From contig JAWHQI010000040.1 of NCBI GenBank assembly GCA_033032865.1, positions 12,073,001 through 12,137,000 on the forward strand: a stretch of 64,000 nt of DNA, in the 5' to 3' direction. Under the pieces are notes generated by a model. It was not told the origin of the DNA. It saw only the letters and a list, made by a program, of their open reading frames with translations, and did not search any database. Source of the stretch: Dactylorhiza incarnata. Its lineage: Eukaryota > Streptophyta > Magnoliopsida > Asparagales > Orchidaceae. The position numbers and the translations under genes are program-made. Position 1 is the first letter of the stretch. Each line of letters starts with the position of its first letter. Positions 35,458 through 46,269 of the stretch are shown piece after piece.

Positions 35458-37739
35458 TCACGGCTGATGTGGTTCTTGGGGGTTATCCTCACGATGAAGT
35501 CGCGCGACCTGGTCGCCAGTCTGAATAAGAAGGCCATAGATCTGACTCGAATGATAGTGGATGTGATTGAGCGTGCTGTGAAGCCGCGCAGCGTCCCGTT
35601 CTACCCGTGCGACAAGAATCGTACGAGCAGAAGGGGCCCCGACGGGCTCATTCGCAGCAGGGTCGGATGCCCTAACGGGTGGGGGATTGGAGCTCGCCCC
35701 AACAGCCGGGCGGTTCAACATCCTGGATCTTTCATCACCGGACGAACGTCGGTTTCGCCAACTTCCCTGGTTATACGAAGATATTTATTTTGATAATATT
35801 TACAGTCCTCCTCGAACTTCGAGGACTTCCTCTTCTCCCGGTCAAAGCGTGCGGTTATTGTAGCAATCTGGTCTATCAGCATTCTCTCCTTATCAAGTCG
35901 CGCTTTCTTCTCAGACTCCAGTTGGGCCTCCAACTCTTTCTCTCTCTCCGGGCGCCTTTTCTTCTCGGCCTCCAGGTCAGCCCGCGCAGTCTCTAACTGG
36001 GCCCTGATCATCAGATGCTCCTCTCATCGTTCTTTCCTCTCGGCTTCTTGCGCAACCCGAGCGGCCTCCTCTTTCTTCTCCATCTCTCTTACTTTCACTT
36101 CCAAATTATTCAGAAGAAGCTGGAAGTCGGCCAGCTCCTCCTGTCCAGAATTTAATCTCGACACAAGGTTCGACATCTGAGGCAGAGGTGGAAGGCTAGA
36201 TATCAGGTCGCCTGGCCTTACTATGTCCTCCGGTTTGTCTACAAGAAAAAATTGTAATTAGCACAGCCAAAGGCGGATAGAATAATTAAAGGACTATAAG
36301 GTTAAAATGCCTAAATGAACATCCCACTTCAATTGTTCCGGGTCCATTCTCCGACGTTGTTCTCGCCAGATCCTTTCATTATTCTTTCGTCTAGAGGCTA
36401 AGTTTTGAGTCATGGGCAGGAAGAAGCTCGGCGGAGGATTCAATAACAACTTGTTTTGCTTTTTCCGAGAACGCGGGATGAAGAAACAGATAGTTTCATA
36501 ACCCGCATCGGGCTTACCTGGGGCGAATGGGTCGAGCAGCTGCGGCTTGCCCCGCGCCCGTATCTTCTCTGCCTTTATTCCCATTAAGCGCAGACCGGCT
36601 AGGGTCCGTTCTTTCTCTTCTCGTATGGCCTTCTCAGAGTCACCGGTATTTTCGTCAGGGGAAACAGTTCGGCTCAAGGTCGCGGGGCTATCAAGTAGCG
36701 TATCTTTGTTCAGAAAATCATCCATTCCTCTGAGGATGCCCCCGATCGACACGCTGTTTGCAGAATCTGGAACAAGATCGCCCGACTTGGCAAGAGGGGT
36801 ATTGGCGGGATCGATTTCCTCCTTCACACGCGGATTACTTTGGAGACAGGCCGCCGTCGGCTTCATAAAGGCTCTATTCTTAGCCTTCAACTTTTGGAGC
36901 TTCCTAGCAATTTGCTCGGCTGACGAATAGCCCCTTTTTCTCTTCTTCTTCCCCGACTCCGGGTTGGCCTGCCTTGTAGGGCTGGAATCATCAAAAATTA
37001 GAATCGGCGAGGTAGGTGACCCGTCCGGCCTGGAGGAAACAACTTCTCCTTCTTCTCCAACATTCAGTTTCATGAGAGGAGTCCCTGACAGAGTAAAATC
37101 CATGTCGAAGGAAGGTGTAGAATGGTTCGCCCCGGGCTCTATCGACTTCTTTCCTAGGGCTTTCTCCTCAGATAGCGAGATCTCCGCGGCTTTGGTCTTG
37201 ATCGCTTCCTCCTCGACAGCTTTGGCCTTGGCCGCCTCCTCCTCGACATCTTTGGCCTTGGCCGCCTCCTCTGCGGCAGCTTTGGCCTTGATCGCTTCCT
37301 CCGCGGCTGCTTTGGCCTTGGCTGCTTCTTCTTCAGCAACATTGGCTTTATCCGCCTCTTCCTCGGGGGCTTTAGCTTTGGCCGCCTCTTCTTCGGCGGC
37401 TTTAGCTTTAGCCGCCTCTTCCTCGGCGGCTTTAGCTTTGGCCGCCTCTTCTTCGGCGGCTTCGGCCTTTGCCACTACTTCTCTTGCGGCTTTGAATTTG
37501 GCCGCCTCTTTCTCTATAGCCCTTTTCTTGGCAAACAATTCTTCGGCGGCTTTCCTCTCCTCTGCAGTTTTTTCCCCGGTATTCTTCTTGGATCCGGAAG
37601 GTTCTACCTTTGGAGACCGCCCGGCCTTGTCCGGCCGATGACTCTTTTTCCTCCGGGCATCCTTATCTTTCCGCTCTTCGACCTTCTTCCGGTCACCCCC
37701 CTTATCAACACGGGTTTGAAGGGAATCAAGGAAATCCAT
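35458..37739 (-). pseudogene. Gypsy-2 antisense gene A (Lys/Ala/Glu repeat and coiled-coil protein)
   Basis: First exon from ATG 37739 (MDFLDSLQTRVDKGGDRKK), open for 481 codons. Very basic N-terminus; residues about 80-190 are tandem heptad-like EEAAKAKA repeats (37170-37530), then a Ser/Pro/Lys linker with KKKRKRGYS, which could act as a nuclear localisation signal. An acceptor-like TTTTTTCTTGTAG (36239-36251) precedes an open segment KPEDIVRPGDLISSLPPLP leading into a long Glu/Arg coiled coil (36200-35715). The matching donor is not clear in phase. A TGA near 36022 and a frame change near 35745 break it; last stop 35458. No enzymatic motif. Antisense to the element. Confidence 0.65.
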
Positions 37740-37840
37740 TCTAATTAAAGGGGTGCCGACCTAAAAAATCCTAACCGCAATCGGCGAGTAGCGACCCGTG
37801 ATCTCCGGAGAATTATGTAGAAGAAAGAGCTCTCAGGCAA

Positions 37841-37850
37841 TTTTATAGAC
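37841..37850 (-). promoter_or_regulatory. Candidate TATA box of antisense gene A
   Basis: Minus strand GTCTATAAAA, about 105 nt upstream of ATG 37739 and outside the LTR, so the antisense gene may have its own promoter between the coding block and the right LTR. Confidence 0.5.
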
Positions 37851-37888
37851 ATAAGTGCAAGTCGGGTGCGGTCTTGCGGGTAGAACTG

Positions 37889-37922
37889 ATATTTTCAAAA
37901 TCTCCCCGGAGTTTGAAAATAT
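37889..37922. repeat. Palindrome beside the Gypsy-2 polypurine tract
   Basis: Arms ATATTTTCAAA (37889-37899) and TTTGAAAATAT (37912-37922), with CTCC/GGAG pairing inside. It lies directly before the purine-rich TGCGGGGATTA that borders the right LTR. Confidence 0.65.
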
Positions 37923-37932
37923 GCGGGGATTA
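37923..37932 (+). other. Gypsy-2 probable polypurine tract
   Basis: GCGGGGATTA immediately upstream of the right LTR (37933); short and not pure, hence moderate confidence. Confidence 0.5.
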
Positions 37933-39411
37933 TGTTTACCCAAAAGACCGCTTCCGAGTGGTACTTCTCCCAGACTAGGCGGTCTAAAAGATAATGATCG
38001 CCCGACTCAGTTTCAGCAAAGGTCATTCAGAACCAACCAACACACAACCGGGTGGTCTGATATGATTCAGACCGCCCCGTTTTCTGAAGATCATCTAGGC
38101 CAGGCCTCCAGAAGCATGCCGCGGTCTCAAGTCTCAGACCGCCCGGGTGTTGCAATAAAAGCTATCAGGGTCCAAGTCCAGATGGCAGCTCGCGGTCTCA
38201 AGTTGGGGGCCGCTCGGGTTGCATCTTGAAGACTGACAAGGCTCAAGTCCAGGCAACAGGCCACGTTCTCAAGGGCAAGCCGCAGTCTCGAGTTGGAGAC
38301 CGCCCGGATTGCTCCATAAAGACCAGCAAGGACCAAGTCCAAGAAGACAAGCCGCAGTCTCAAGTCGGAGACCGCCCGGGTGGCCTCAACGCTTTGGTCG
38401 CAACATCTTCAGCCCATCTACGAGACAAACCGCAAGCGCAAGCCGCGCGGCTTCTTTATTTTCTCCTTTCTGTATCCCGTCACCGCCTGCCTGATTCTCC
38501 TGTACCCGGGCAGGCGGTCATCTTATCCCTGTCCGTTCGGGCAGGCCCCCGAGCCTATAAATAGGGGGCGGCAACACTCCCAAGAGGGGCACACTCGAAT
38601 CCAGGAGCACGCTTGTTTGAGCTGCGGTCTCGAGTTTCCCGTCTTGCGAACTGTCTGACCGGCCGGCTTCTGCTTTCCTGCACTTGTAACCCGCTGTAAC
38701 CGCTTCTTCTTAATCAAAGGAAAGCTCGTCATAGGAGTGGCATTCGCCGTGACGGGCGAAGTCTGGCTTTGACCGCTGCTAGCGGTCTCATTTTCTCCAC
38801 CTAAAAAGTAACCGGCAGCCTGCAGCCTCCGATTTCCTTCGGAGGTGCGATTTCGGACTCAACCAGCAAGGACCAAGTCCAAGAAGACAAGCCGTGGTAT
38901 CAAGTCGGAGACCACCCGGGTGGCCTCAACGCCTTGGTCGCAGCATCTTCAGCCCATCTACGAGACAGACCGCAAGCGCAAGCCGCCAAGCCGCGCGGCT
39001 CCTTTATTTTCTCCTTTTTGTATCCCGTCACCGCCTGCCTGATTCTCCTGTACCCGGGCAGGCGATCATCTTATACCTGCCCGTTCGGGCAGGCCCCCGA
39101 GCCTATAAATAGGAGGCGGCAACACTCCCAAGAGGGGCACACTCAAATCCAGGAGCTCGCTTGTTTGAGCTGCGGTCTCGAGTTTCCCGTCTTACGAACT
39201 GTCTGACCGGCCGACTTCTGCTTTCCTGCACTTGTAACCCGCTGTAACTGCTTCTTCTTAATCAAAGGAAAGCTCATCACAGGAGTGGCATTTGCCGTGA
39301 CGGGCGAAGTCTGGCCTTGACCGCTGCTAGCGGTCTCGTTTTCTCCACCTAAAAGTAACTGGCAGCCTGCAGCCTCCAATTTCCTTCGGAGGTGCGATTT
39401 CGGACTCAACA
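37933..39411 (+). repeat. Gypsy-2 right LTR with internal tandem duplication
   Basis: 1479 bp, same duplicated structure (junction near 38860), TATAAATA at 38556-38563 and 39104-39111. Since both LTRs share the duplication it predates this insertion. Similarity to the left LTR is high by eye. Confidence 0.92.
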
Positions 39412-39416
39412 TCTAC

Positions 39417-39743
39417 TTTACCCTCGCCTCTCAGGGTTACCACCTTCAACTGGCAGTCGATACTAGCTCGCTGCTCTGCAAGCCAGTCCATCCCTAAGAT
39501 AACGTCAAATTCTACCAGTGGCAGAATCGCTGCTACCAACTCGAAATCGCAATCGCAAATTTGCAACACAATGCGTCCTTTCCTCACGGTGGTCATGAAA
39601 GATCCATTCGGCATGCGCACGCTCAGCTCCACCTCTGCCTCGACGGACTCAGCGCAAATCCTCCGGAGAAAGCTTTCCACGAGAAAAGAGTGTGATGCTC
39701 TCGTGTCGAACAACACTCGAGAGGGGTAGCCCAAAACTAGCAC
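39417..39743 (-). pseudogene. Gypsy-1 aspartic protease, cut by Gypsy-2
   Basis: VLFDTRASHSFLVESF followed by LVEFDVILGMDWLAEQRASIDC is the retropepsin domain of Ty3/gypsy elements. The active-site DTG reads DTR (Gly to Arg), which should inactivate it. The domain ends at the target duplication TCTAC (39412-39416), where Gypsy-2 is inserted; the reading resumes at 24119. Confidence 0.88.
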
Positions 39744-39827
39744 GAAACCTTACCACATGCATAACTAACATAAAAGGCTGCAAACTACATTACCGTAACA
39801 AACGAAAACTTAAACTTTTCGTACCTG

Positions 39828-40830
39828 TTACCACATCGGGTTGACGAATCGCTTTCTACTGCCCAAGATTATACGCTCTAGGCTACACCAGAGGGAACCA
39901 CTAGACTCTGCCTCCTTCCCTTTCTCCACAACGCTAGGGCCGGAATGCACCGATTGTTCCTGCCTCGGTTCTGGCTCAGCTCCGCCCTCGGTACAAAACC
40001 GACTTATGTGACCCACCTTGCCACACTTGAAATAAGTAAACGGACCTTTGGAGCGAAAATCTCCCGAAGGTGCGCCACTTCTCTCCCCAGGCCCACTAGG
40101 ACGGGGCTTCTTCTTCCATCGGTTGCTGAGACTGAGAAGGCTTTCCTTCTCCCTGCTTTGCCGCAAAACCCTTTCGCCGCTGGGTTCACTCTAGGTCGCT
40201 TTCTAATGTGCGAGCGGCTTCGACCAACTCATTAAATCCTGCGTTCTTTAAGACTATCAACGGTTTCCTTAAATTCTCTCTTAGGCCTTGATAGAAGAGA
40301 TTGTCCCTCTCTTCATCGTCTGCCATAGTCGTTCCCGCATAACAACCCAACCGAGTGAACTCCTGCAGATACTCGTCCACTGTCTTCTCCCGCTGCACCA
40401 AATGCAAGAACTGCCGCTGCAGTGCTGACCTCGTCGACGATGGAATATAACGCTTGAGGAACGCATTCCCAAACTCCTCCATGGACGGTGCGCGCCCAAG
40501 GAAATGGCAATCACTGTGATTCACCCACCATAGCTTCATATCGCCCTCTAATATGAAGCTCGCGAAGTGGGACTGCCTCTCCGCTGGGGTCTCTGCTGCC
40601 TTCAAAAGTTCCTGGATCCTCGAAAGCCAATCTTCAGAATCCGTTGGAGTGCCAACTCCCTTGAATGTCGGAGGATGGAAACTCAAGAAGTACTTCATAA
40701 ATCGATCGCCCATCCCATAAGCTCTCTCCGCTAAAGGCTCTGCTTGCCTCGCTCCAACCTCCGGTGTATTTGACTCTGCTTCCCGAAGGCTCCTCTTGCC
40801 TTCTCGATGTCCCCGCATCGTCGCCAACAT
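39828..40830 (-). pseudogene. Gypsy-1 gag
   Basis: Start taken at ATG 40830, about 145 nt from the primer site. Residues about 55-160 form the retrotrans_gag capsid domain (FLSFHPPTFKGVGTPTDSEDWLSRIQ, LEGDMKLWW, YIPSSTRSALQRQFLHLVQ, TVDEYLQEFTRL). A TGA at 40186 and a frameshift near 40100 separate it from the nucleocapsid part (40166-39828). The zinc knuckle there reads YFKCGKVGHISRFC: the first Cys is Tyr, so zinc binding should be lost. Confidence 0.88.
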
Positions 40831-40975
40831 CCTAGCATAAGCAAGGAAATAGACTCATAAAGTTATATTCGCAAGACTCGAACGCATGGATACTCATGAT
40901 CCCGCACAACACTCCTATGTGGACAACCTCCTTACGCGATCCGAATACACTAGACCTCGCAAGAATACTAACCTC

Positions 40976-40987
40976 CCTCTGATACCA
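40976..40987 (-). other. Gypsy-1 primer binding site
   Basis: Minus strand TGGTATCAGAGG, three bases after the 5' LTR, complementary to the 3' end of initiator tRNA-Met. Confidence 0.85.
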
Positions 40988-40990
40988 AAT

Positions 40991-43013
40991 TGTAACACCT
41001 CCCCTGTAATGACTATATAATATAGGTCCGTCTGGGACCCCACAGCATATAACCGCCACAGTTTCAGTATTAAAAGATGATATAACTACCCAACTCAAAA
41101 CTCAGATAACACATCGAAAACAAAACTGAGAAACACAGAGATTGTCCACAACTACATAGGAGTAAACCGGCCTTAAGGCCTTACAAAACCAGTGTCCAAA
41201 TCATCAAACATTCACCACAATCATGAATTCCCCAAAAGGGAAGAACTAGCTCTCCTAAGCTACCTTGGCATGCAAGCCGGAAATAAGAAAAGACAAGTAT
41301 AGGAATGTAGGAAAGCAAAATAAACACTTCACGAGGCTTTAGGCCTTTTTGGCCTGCGAGCTGGTTCCGGCCTGCGATCCTTGGCCCGCATCCAAATCAC
41401 AAAGAGCGGTAAATGAGGGTCAGCTATGGCTGACCACAAATGGCGTAACAACACCCCTCCTCCCGGCCGTCCTAGCGGACCCCGGGGAACTACATCACCC
41501 TGCAAGTCAGCACTTCGTATACACATGTATGTAAAGAAAAGCAACATAAAAAATAGGCATGAGTGTCACAACCATCATCCACGTTTCTATGTTGAGCAAG
41601 TAATAAAAGGGGCCTACAAATGCAATATGAATGCAACCCGGGTTTCACCCAAGGCACCCTACAGCGTATGAATCTAACACATCATCATACATCAAAAACA
41701 CCACCACGGGGTACTCGACATTTCCCCCAAAGGGCATCGTAGCCCAAGGACAAGAACTCACGCTGTGACCCACCGCGCCTGACCCACCATGCCATCGGGC
41801 TTGTCAAACAACTCACATGTTCTTGCCGCCAACATTGCGCACAACACAACCACGGGGTACTCAACACTTCCCCCAAAGGGCATCGTAGCCCAAGGACAAG
41901 AGATCACGCTGTGACCCACTGCGCCTGGCGCACCATGCCATCGGGCTTGTCAAACAGCTCACTTGCTCTTGCCGCCAACACCGAAGGGACTTGTCTTGCC
42001 GGGACACTCTCCACACATGAATTCCGACATTCACAGAATAGCCAGCCGACCACAAAGACCAAATCACACCTTCGCACATCAATGAGCATCACACGCCTCA
42101 TAACACGCACATTATTCTCCCCGCCCAATACCCAACATTCGTTAACATACGAACCTACAAGGGCATCACGATGACGAATTCGCCGTATTCGGATTTCTAG
42201 CCAAAACCCCTAAAATGCGCGTCAGTCAACATCACCGAATCGGACCAATGGTCGCGAATCCAGCTTCAACCACAATGCCTAATCCACTAACGGAGTGGAT
42301 TTCTAGTGCAACACATGTCGGGGACGGACTCAATCAACCCGATGGTTCCTCTTGAACCAAGGCGACCCGGATCCCTCTCACTCGACAGATCCGGTGCCAA
42401 AATGCAGCAAAAATAGAGAGAAAAAGGGATTCCATGCACGCATCCTAAAGACCGGGAGGAGAAATGTCGTTACCTCCTGAGATTTCCTCCTAACCATGGG
42501 AAACTTGAAAAAGAATGGAGGAGAAGAAGTGCCTCGACGTCCCCTACGCGTTGCCGGTCTCGGATCGGCGAACGGAGCTCCGAAGCTCCAACAGTGGCGG
42601 GATCTAAGCTCTCTTCCTCCTCCAAACCCCTTCTCTCTCTCAACCCTCAAAACCCACGATGGAAAGAAAATGAAGAGTGAATCCCTCTCAGCCCTACTTA
42701 GGGTTCTCCCACGAGCCCCTCACAGCCGTCCGATCAAGATCTAAACCAAACAGACGCCCAGATTTTGCTGTTTACGGATCTATTTTCGTCAGTTTGCGAA
42801 TGCACGGTCGAACGCACGACCGTGCGTAAAAACACACGAACAAATTTAGAACACCATTTTTCCAGCCGAAGAGCACACACGGGCGGATCGATCGTGCGTC
42901 AAGAAAAATGCACGATCGCGCGTTTAAGAAAAATCTGCCATTACGACAGTTTTCAGCGAAGAAGACCTAACGCGCGGCGTTAACTCTCAGATCAGCAAAA
43001 CTGGGGTGTTACA
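40991..43013 (-). repeat. Gypsy-1 right LTR (5' LTR in sense)
   Basis: 2023 bp; the 146-bp tandem repeat recurs at 41705-41996. The CGTGCGT palindromes at 42800-42925 have point changes relative to the left copy. Confidence 0.92.
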
Positions 43014-43473
43014 ACGATACCCTTACATTCTCTGTGATAAGCCTTGATCCTTCATGAGTCTTCTCAATGATATCGTCATGTGGTACTTGTTGACACGACG
43101 ATATTGTTCTGTTATATTTGTTGTCATGACGATACCTTGACTTAGTTGTTCTTTCTTGTTCTCACAACAATATCGTCGTGTGTACTTTGTTGACACAATG
43201 ATATCGTCGTGTTATCCTTATTGTCATGATGATTAATGACCTATTCTTTCTGTTGTCTTCTGCGAGTAATCTCAGCGATATCATCATGTGTATCTTGTTG
43301 ACACGATGATATTTGCCTTAGATTTTTTTGCTTGATCCTTATATTTTATACTTAGTATGTGTGATGTTCTAACCTGCTCATGCCACATCAAATACACATT
43401 AAATACAAATTGTACTTATCATTGACCTGCGGACTTCTCCAAATCTGGAACATTGTGGGCAGTGTTCCCAACA
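43014..43473 (-). repeat. E3 left LTR, remaining part
   Basis: Resumes after Gypsy-1. Contains repeated TTGACACGACGATAT / ATATCGTCGTG words up to about 43320 and ends GTTCCCAACA at 43473. Matches the fragment at 47129-47477 over about 349 bp. Confidence 0.75.
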
Positions 43474-43492
43474 ATCTCCCCCTATTTGAAGA
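43474..43492 (-). other. E3 polypurine tract
   Basis: Minus strand CAAATAGGGGGAGAT directly before TGTTGGG of the LTR; the GGGGGAGAT core equals that of Copia-1. Confidence 0.75.
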
Positions 43493-43558
43493 AGTCATAA
43501 CTCATTCAATTATAACTCACATCTAATGAAAATCAACATATAGTAAGATCATTTCAGC

Positions 43559-45924
43559 TTAGATTATAAGAGCATCAACATGTGTTATATGATATGAGGT
43601 GATCACATTATGAAAGACAGTGTAAGAAACATCATTCCATTGATAATTTATAAATAGTGAAATGTATTTTGAAATTTTCAGCAGTTCTACATTTGCCCAA
43701 AATGAAACAACCATATATGTTTCTGGTTCCTTTAGAGCTACTTCACTCCTTTCTTTCTTGACAACAGCCTCCTGTTTCTTTTCAGATTGCCTAGTAAAGT
43801 ATCCATTTGGCTTAGGGTGATATCTAAGTGACTCTTGTGCATCTGCTGGGATTCTTCCTGCTTGCTTGTCTTTTCTGCTGCTTCTTCTTAGTTCTTCTTG
43901 ATTTTCATACTTGGTCCATTCTTGGGAGCTATACAGTTTGTTTCTTTCAACTTTGTTTATTTTGATGTGCTCCCATGCATTTAAGAATATTTCTCTGGAT
44001 TTAGGGCTCCATTGCTCATAATCTTCTTTCTTCTCCATTTCTTCTCTATATCTCTTCTTTCTTAACTTTATCTTATCTTCCTCTGTGATCTCCTTTCATT
44101 TCCTTTGTTCAGTAGCAGTATCATGTAGATCAGCAGGCTCATCATAGATGATGGGAGGGAGATTCATTGCTTCCCTGATTGTATTAGAGGTCCAGATGGC
44201 ATGCTCACCACTGACCTTTATCATAGATCTCTCCCCCTTTATGACTTCTTCTGAAATGTCCCTTTGTAGGCTACCCTGTAGATTCAGAATCTTGTCCTTT
44301 AACATGTGGATTCCTTTTTACAGATGATTTTTGGTTTAAAGTAGATGACTATCCAGCTCCTGATTGCAGAGATCTAGCCTTTCCTGAATAATTACTTTGC
44401 GCTCAGCCATTTGCCTGGTGGTAACTATGTAGACTTTCTCCAGATTGTCAGAGGTTACAACTTGATTTTCAATGATATCAGTTAGACCCTTGTGAGTGAG
44501 TTCTAGCTATTTGGCAGTGTTCTCTTGCAGACTTTTCATATCAATTCTCAGACTAGTAGTCTCACTAGATAGATCTTTTCTTATGTCATTGATAGCAGTG
44601 TCAACATAGCTTTCAAGTTTGATTCTCTGCTCTTCCAAGAGCATCCTTTTCTGGAGCAGCAATGAGGAGTCCTCTAACCTTTGTTCTGGAGAAGAGCTGG
44701 GCTTTTCAGATTCTCCCTCAGCCTTCTTCTTCATTACAATGGAGAGATATTCATCCATTCCTTCATCCTCATCAAATATGGTTGAAGGAGAACTTCCAAA
44801 GGAAGATTGTCTCGCTTCATATTCAGGAATAGTTGATTCTTCAACATTTAACAAATTTCTGCTTGTGTTGATAGTAGGATCAACCTGATTTGCTTCTTGT
44901 TCAGCTTCATTTGAGTCCTCTTGGTCTGCTAATCCAGGATGGACAACATCCTCAACCATAGTGATCTTGTTGATCACATCTTCCACATGAGCAAGGAGCT
45001 CAGTGTCATGCTCCCCCTCAGTTTATGCATTCCCATGATATGTTCCTGCAGTGGTCCTAGACCCCATGCTTAGTGATGAGGTTTGGAGAGAGACATTCCT
45101 CTGCTCCACATGCTCCTCAGTGCTTGATAGATTTGAATCACGTATAGGCATACTCTTTACAGAAGAGCTTTCTTCTTTACTTTCTACATCATTTGCAACC
45201 TTCATCCTCTTGGAAGACTTTGTCAAACCCTTTTCCCATCTATCTAATACTTTGATGTCCATTCTTCTCATATGATGTATCTTGAATCCTAGTTTCATGT
45301 TCAAGTTATCGGGATATGACTGGAGTAAGTACAGAGATAATATTCTGCCAAGATTTGGGACTTGAAAGCTTTCCTGAATTCTCTGGAGGATGAATTGAGC
45401 CCAATTGGTTTTCTTGATCAGGATTATCCTTGCCATTAGGTCAAACATTTGCTTAGATATCCTGTCATGTGACCTACCTTGTAGAGGAGGGCTTTTCCCA
45501 CTATATCAGCCAACAACTTTCCCTGCCGATTGAAATTCTTCCTTTCCAGAGACCCATAGGTCTTCCTGGAGTGTCCACACCATTCAAGGACATCATTCAA
45601 ATTTTTGGCAGTGACTTCCTCATTTTCTTCTTCACCGGCAAAGGATGGCAGCTTGAGGACCTTGGCCAGTCTCTTTGTAGTTATTTTTACCTTTGTTCCG
45701 TTTATTCTGCTATTCACTGACATCCAATTTGAGCCAATCTTGGCATTTGAATAGAATTCAAGAACTTCCCTTCTCATTATCACCGTTGGTTCAGATATTA
45801 TGAATTGCAAGCTTACAGAGTCGAGCAATCTTATGGTGACTTGGATTTCTTCAGGAGCCTTCAGAAATCCATCCCTCACTATCTCACTTCCTTCAAACAA
45901 GTATTCTTCCTTCTTTGGAGCCAT
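43559..45924 (-). pseudogene. E3 internal ORF, 'putative plant transposon protein' type
   Basis: Start ATG 45924 (MAPKKEEYLFEGSEIVRDGF). Residues about 45-160 (EVLEFYSNAKIGSNWMSVN, INGTKVKITTKRLAKVLKLP, NLNDVLEWCG, DIVGKALLYKVGHMTGYLSK) resemble the plant-specific domain found in many retroelement ORFs (Pfam Transposase_32) by pattern. The rest is acidic and Gln/Glu-rich, then a coiled-coil stretch and a basic end (WSPKSREIFLNAWEHIKIN, RRSSRKDKQAGR). One base is lost near 45449; after that all pieces share one frame, interrupted by several stops (for example 45023, 44507, 44096), last stop 43559. No gag, protease or polymerase motif. Its homologue is split across E4. Confidence 0.7.
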
Positions 45925-46043
45925 TTCTCAGGTGCTTGAGGGAGAGCTGATTGTATCGACTTAATTACTTCCACTCGATTAAGAGCACACATCGGCTTTT
46001 AGGGTAAATGTAGTAGGTGCTCTTAATTTTAAGACATTCAAAC

Positions 46044-46053
46044 CTATTTATAA
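46044..46053 (-). promoter_or_regulatory. Candidate TATA box upstream of the E3 ORF
   Basis: Minus strand TTATAAATAG, about 120 nt before ATG 45924. No LTR sequence is recognised around it, so it may be the element's displaced LTR promoter or a separate one. Confidence 0.4.
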
Positions 46054-46269
46054 TTTCTAGCGTGGGAAGTGAAGAGTCGCGTATTAGATGTTTGATTATG
46101 TGAGATTGAATGGCTGTTATCGATTCAATTTAGATTCCTGAAATGACGAACAATCAGTTGGGTATCGTCGTGTCTTTATGACGAAATCATAGAGTCATTT
46201 CGACGATACTATCCGGTATTACAATGATATCATTTTGTAGACAAAATGATATTGTCTTGGATTACTCTT

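Larger units (their letters stand above)
24125..39411 (+). mobile_element. Gypsy-2: Tat-lineage Ty3/gypsy element, nested in Gypsy-1
   Basis: LTRs 24125-25616 and 37933-39411 (TGTTTACCC...TCAACA), flanked by perfect target duplication TCTAC (24120-24124, 39412-39416). One gag-pol frame (25669-31319) has two RNase H domains, the second of archaeal type, diagnostic of the Tat/Ogre/Retand group. About 6.6 kb separate pol from the right LTR: 2 kb of tandem repeats, then genes on the opposite strand. Extra and antisense ORFs are known in Tat elements. No clear tRNA primer site follows the left LTR (GAAACACGCGACC). Several stops and a shift make it defective. Confidence 0.95.
18995..43013 (-). mobile_element. 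Gypsy-1: Tekay/Del-like chromovirus, nested in the E3 LTR
   Basis: Two LTRs of about 2.02 kb (18995-21013 and 40991-43013), starting TGTAACACC and ending TGTTACA (TTTCACA in the left copy). Target duplication ATGAT/ACGAT (18990-18994, 43014-43018) has one mismatch. Polypurine tract abuts the left LTR and a tRNA-iMet primer site abuts the right LTR, so the element reads on the minus strand. Order gag, protease, RT, RNase H, integrase, chromodomain defines a chromovirus; the C-terminal chromodomain is most like the Tekay/Del lineage. Gypsy-2 is inserted in the protease region (24125-39411). Several stops and shifts make it defective. Confidence 0.93.

Noticed and set aside
36964..37641. 225-codon plus-strand ORF rich in Ala/Ser/Leu
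   Set aside because: It is the complement of the EEAAKAKA-coding repeats of antisense gene A; repeat periodicity keeps both strands open.
40972..40990. tRNA-Met gene fragment
   Set aside because: Only the 3' terminal complement is present and it abuts an LTR; it is a primer binding site.
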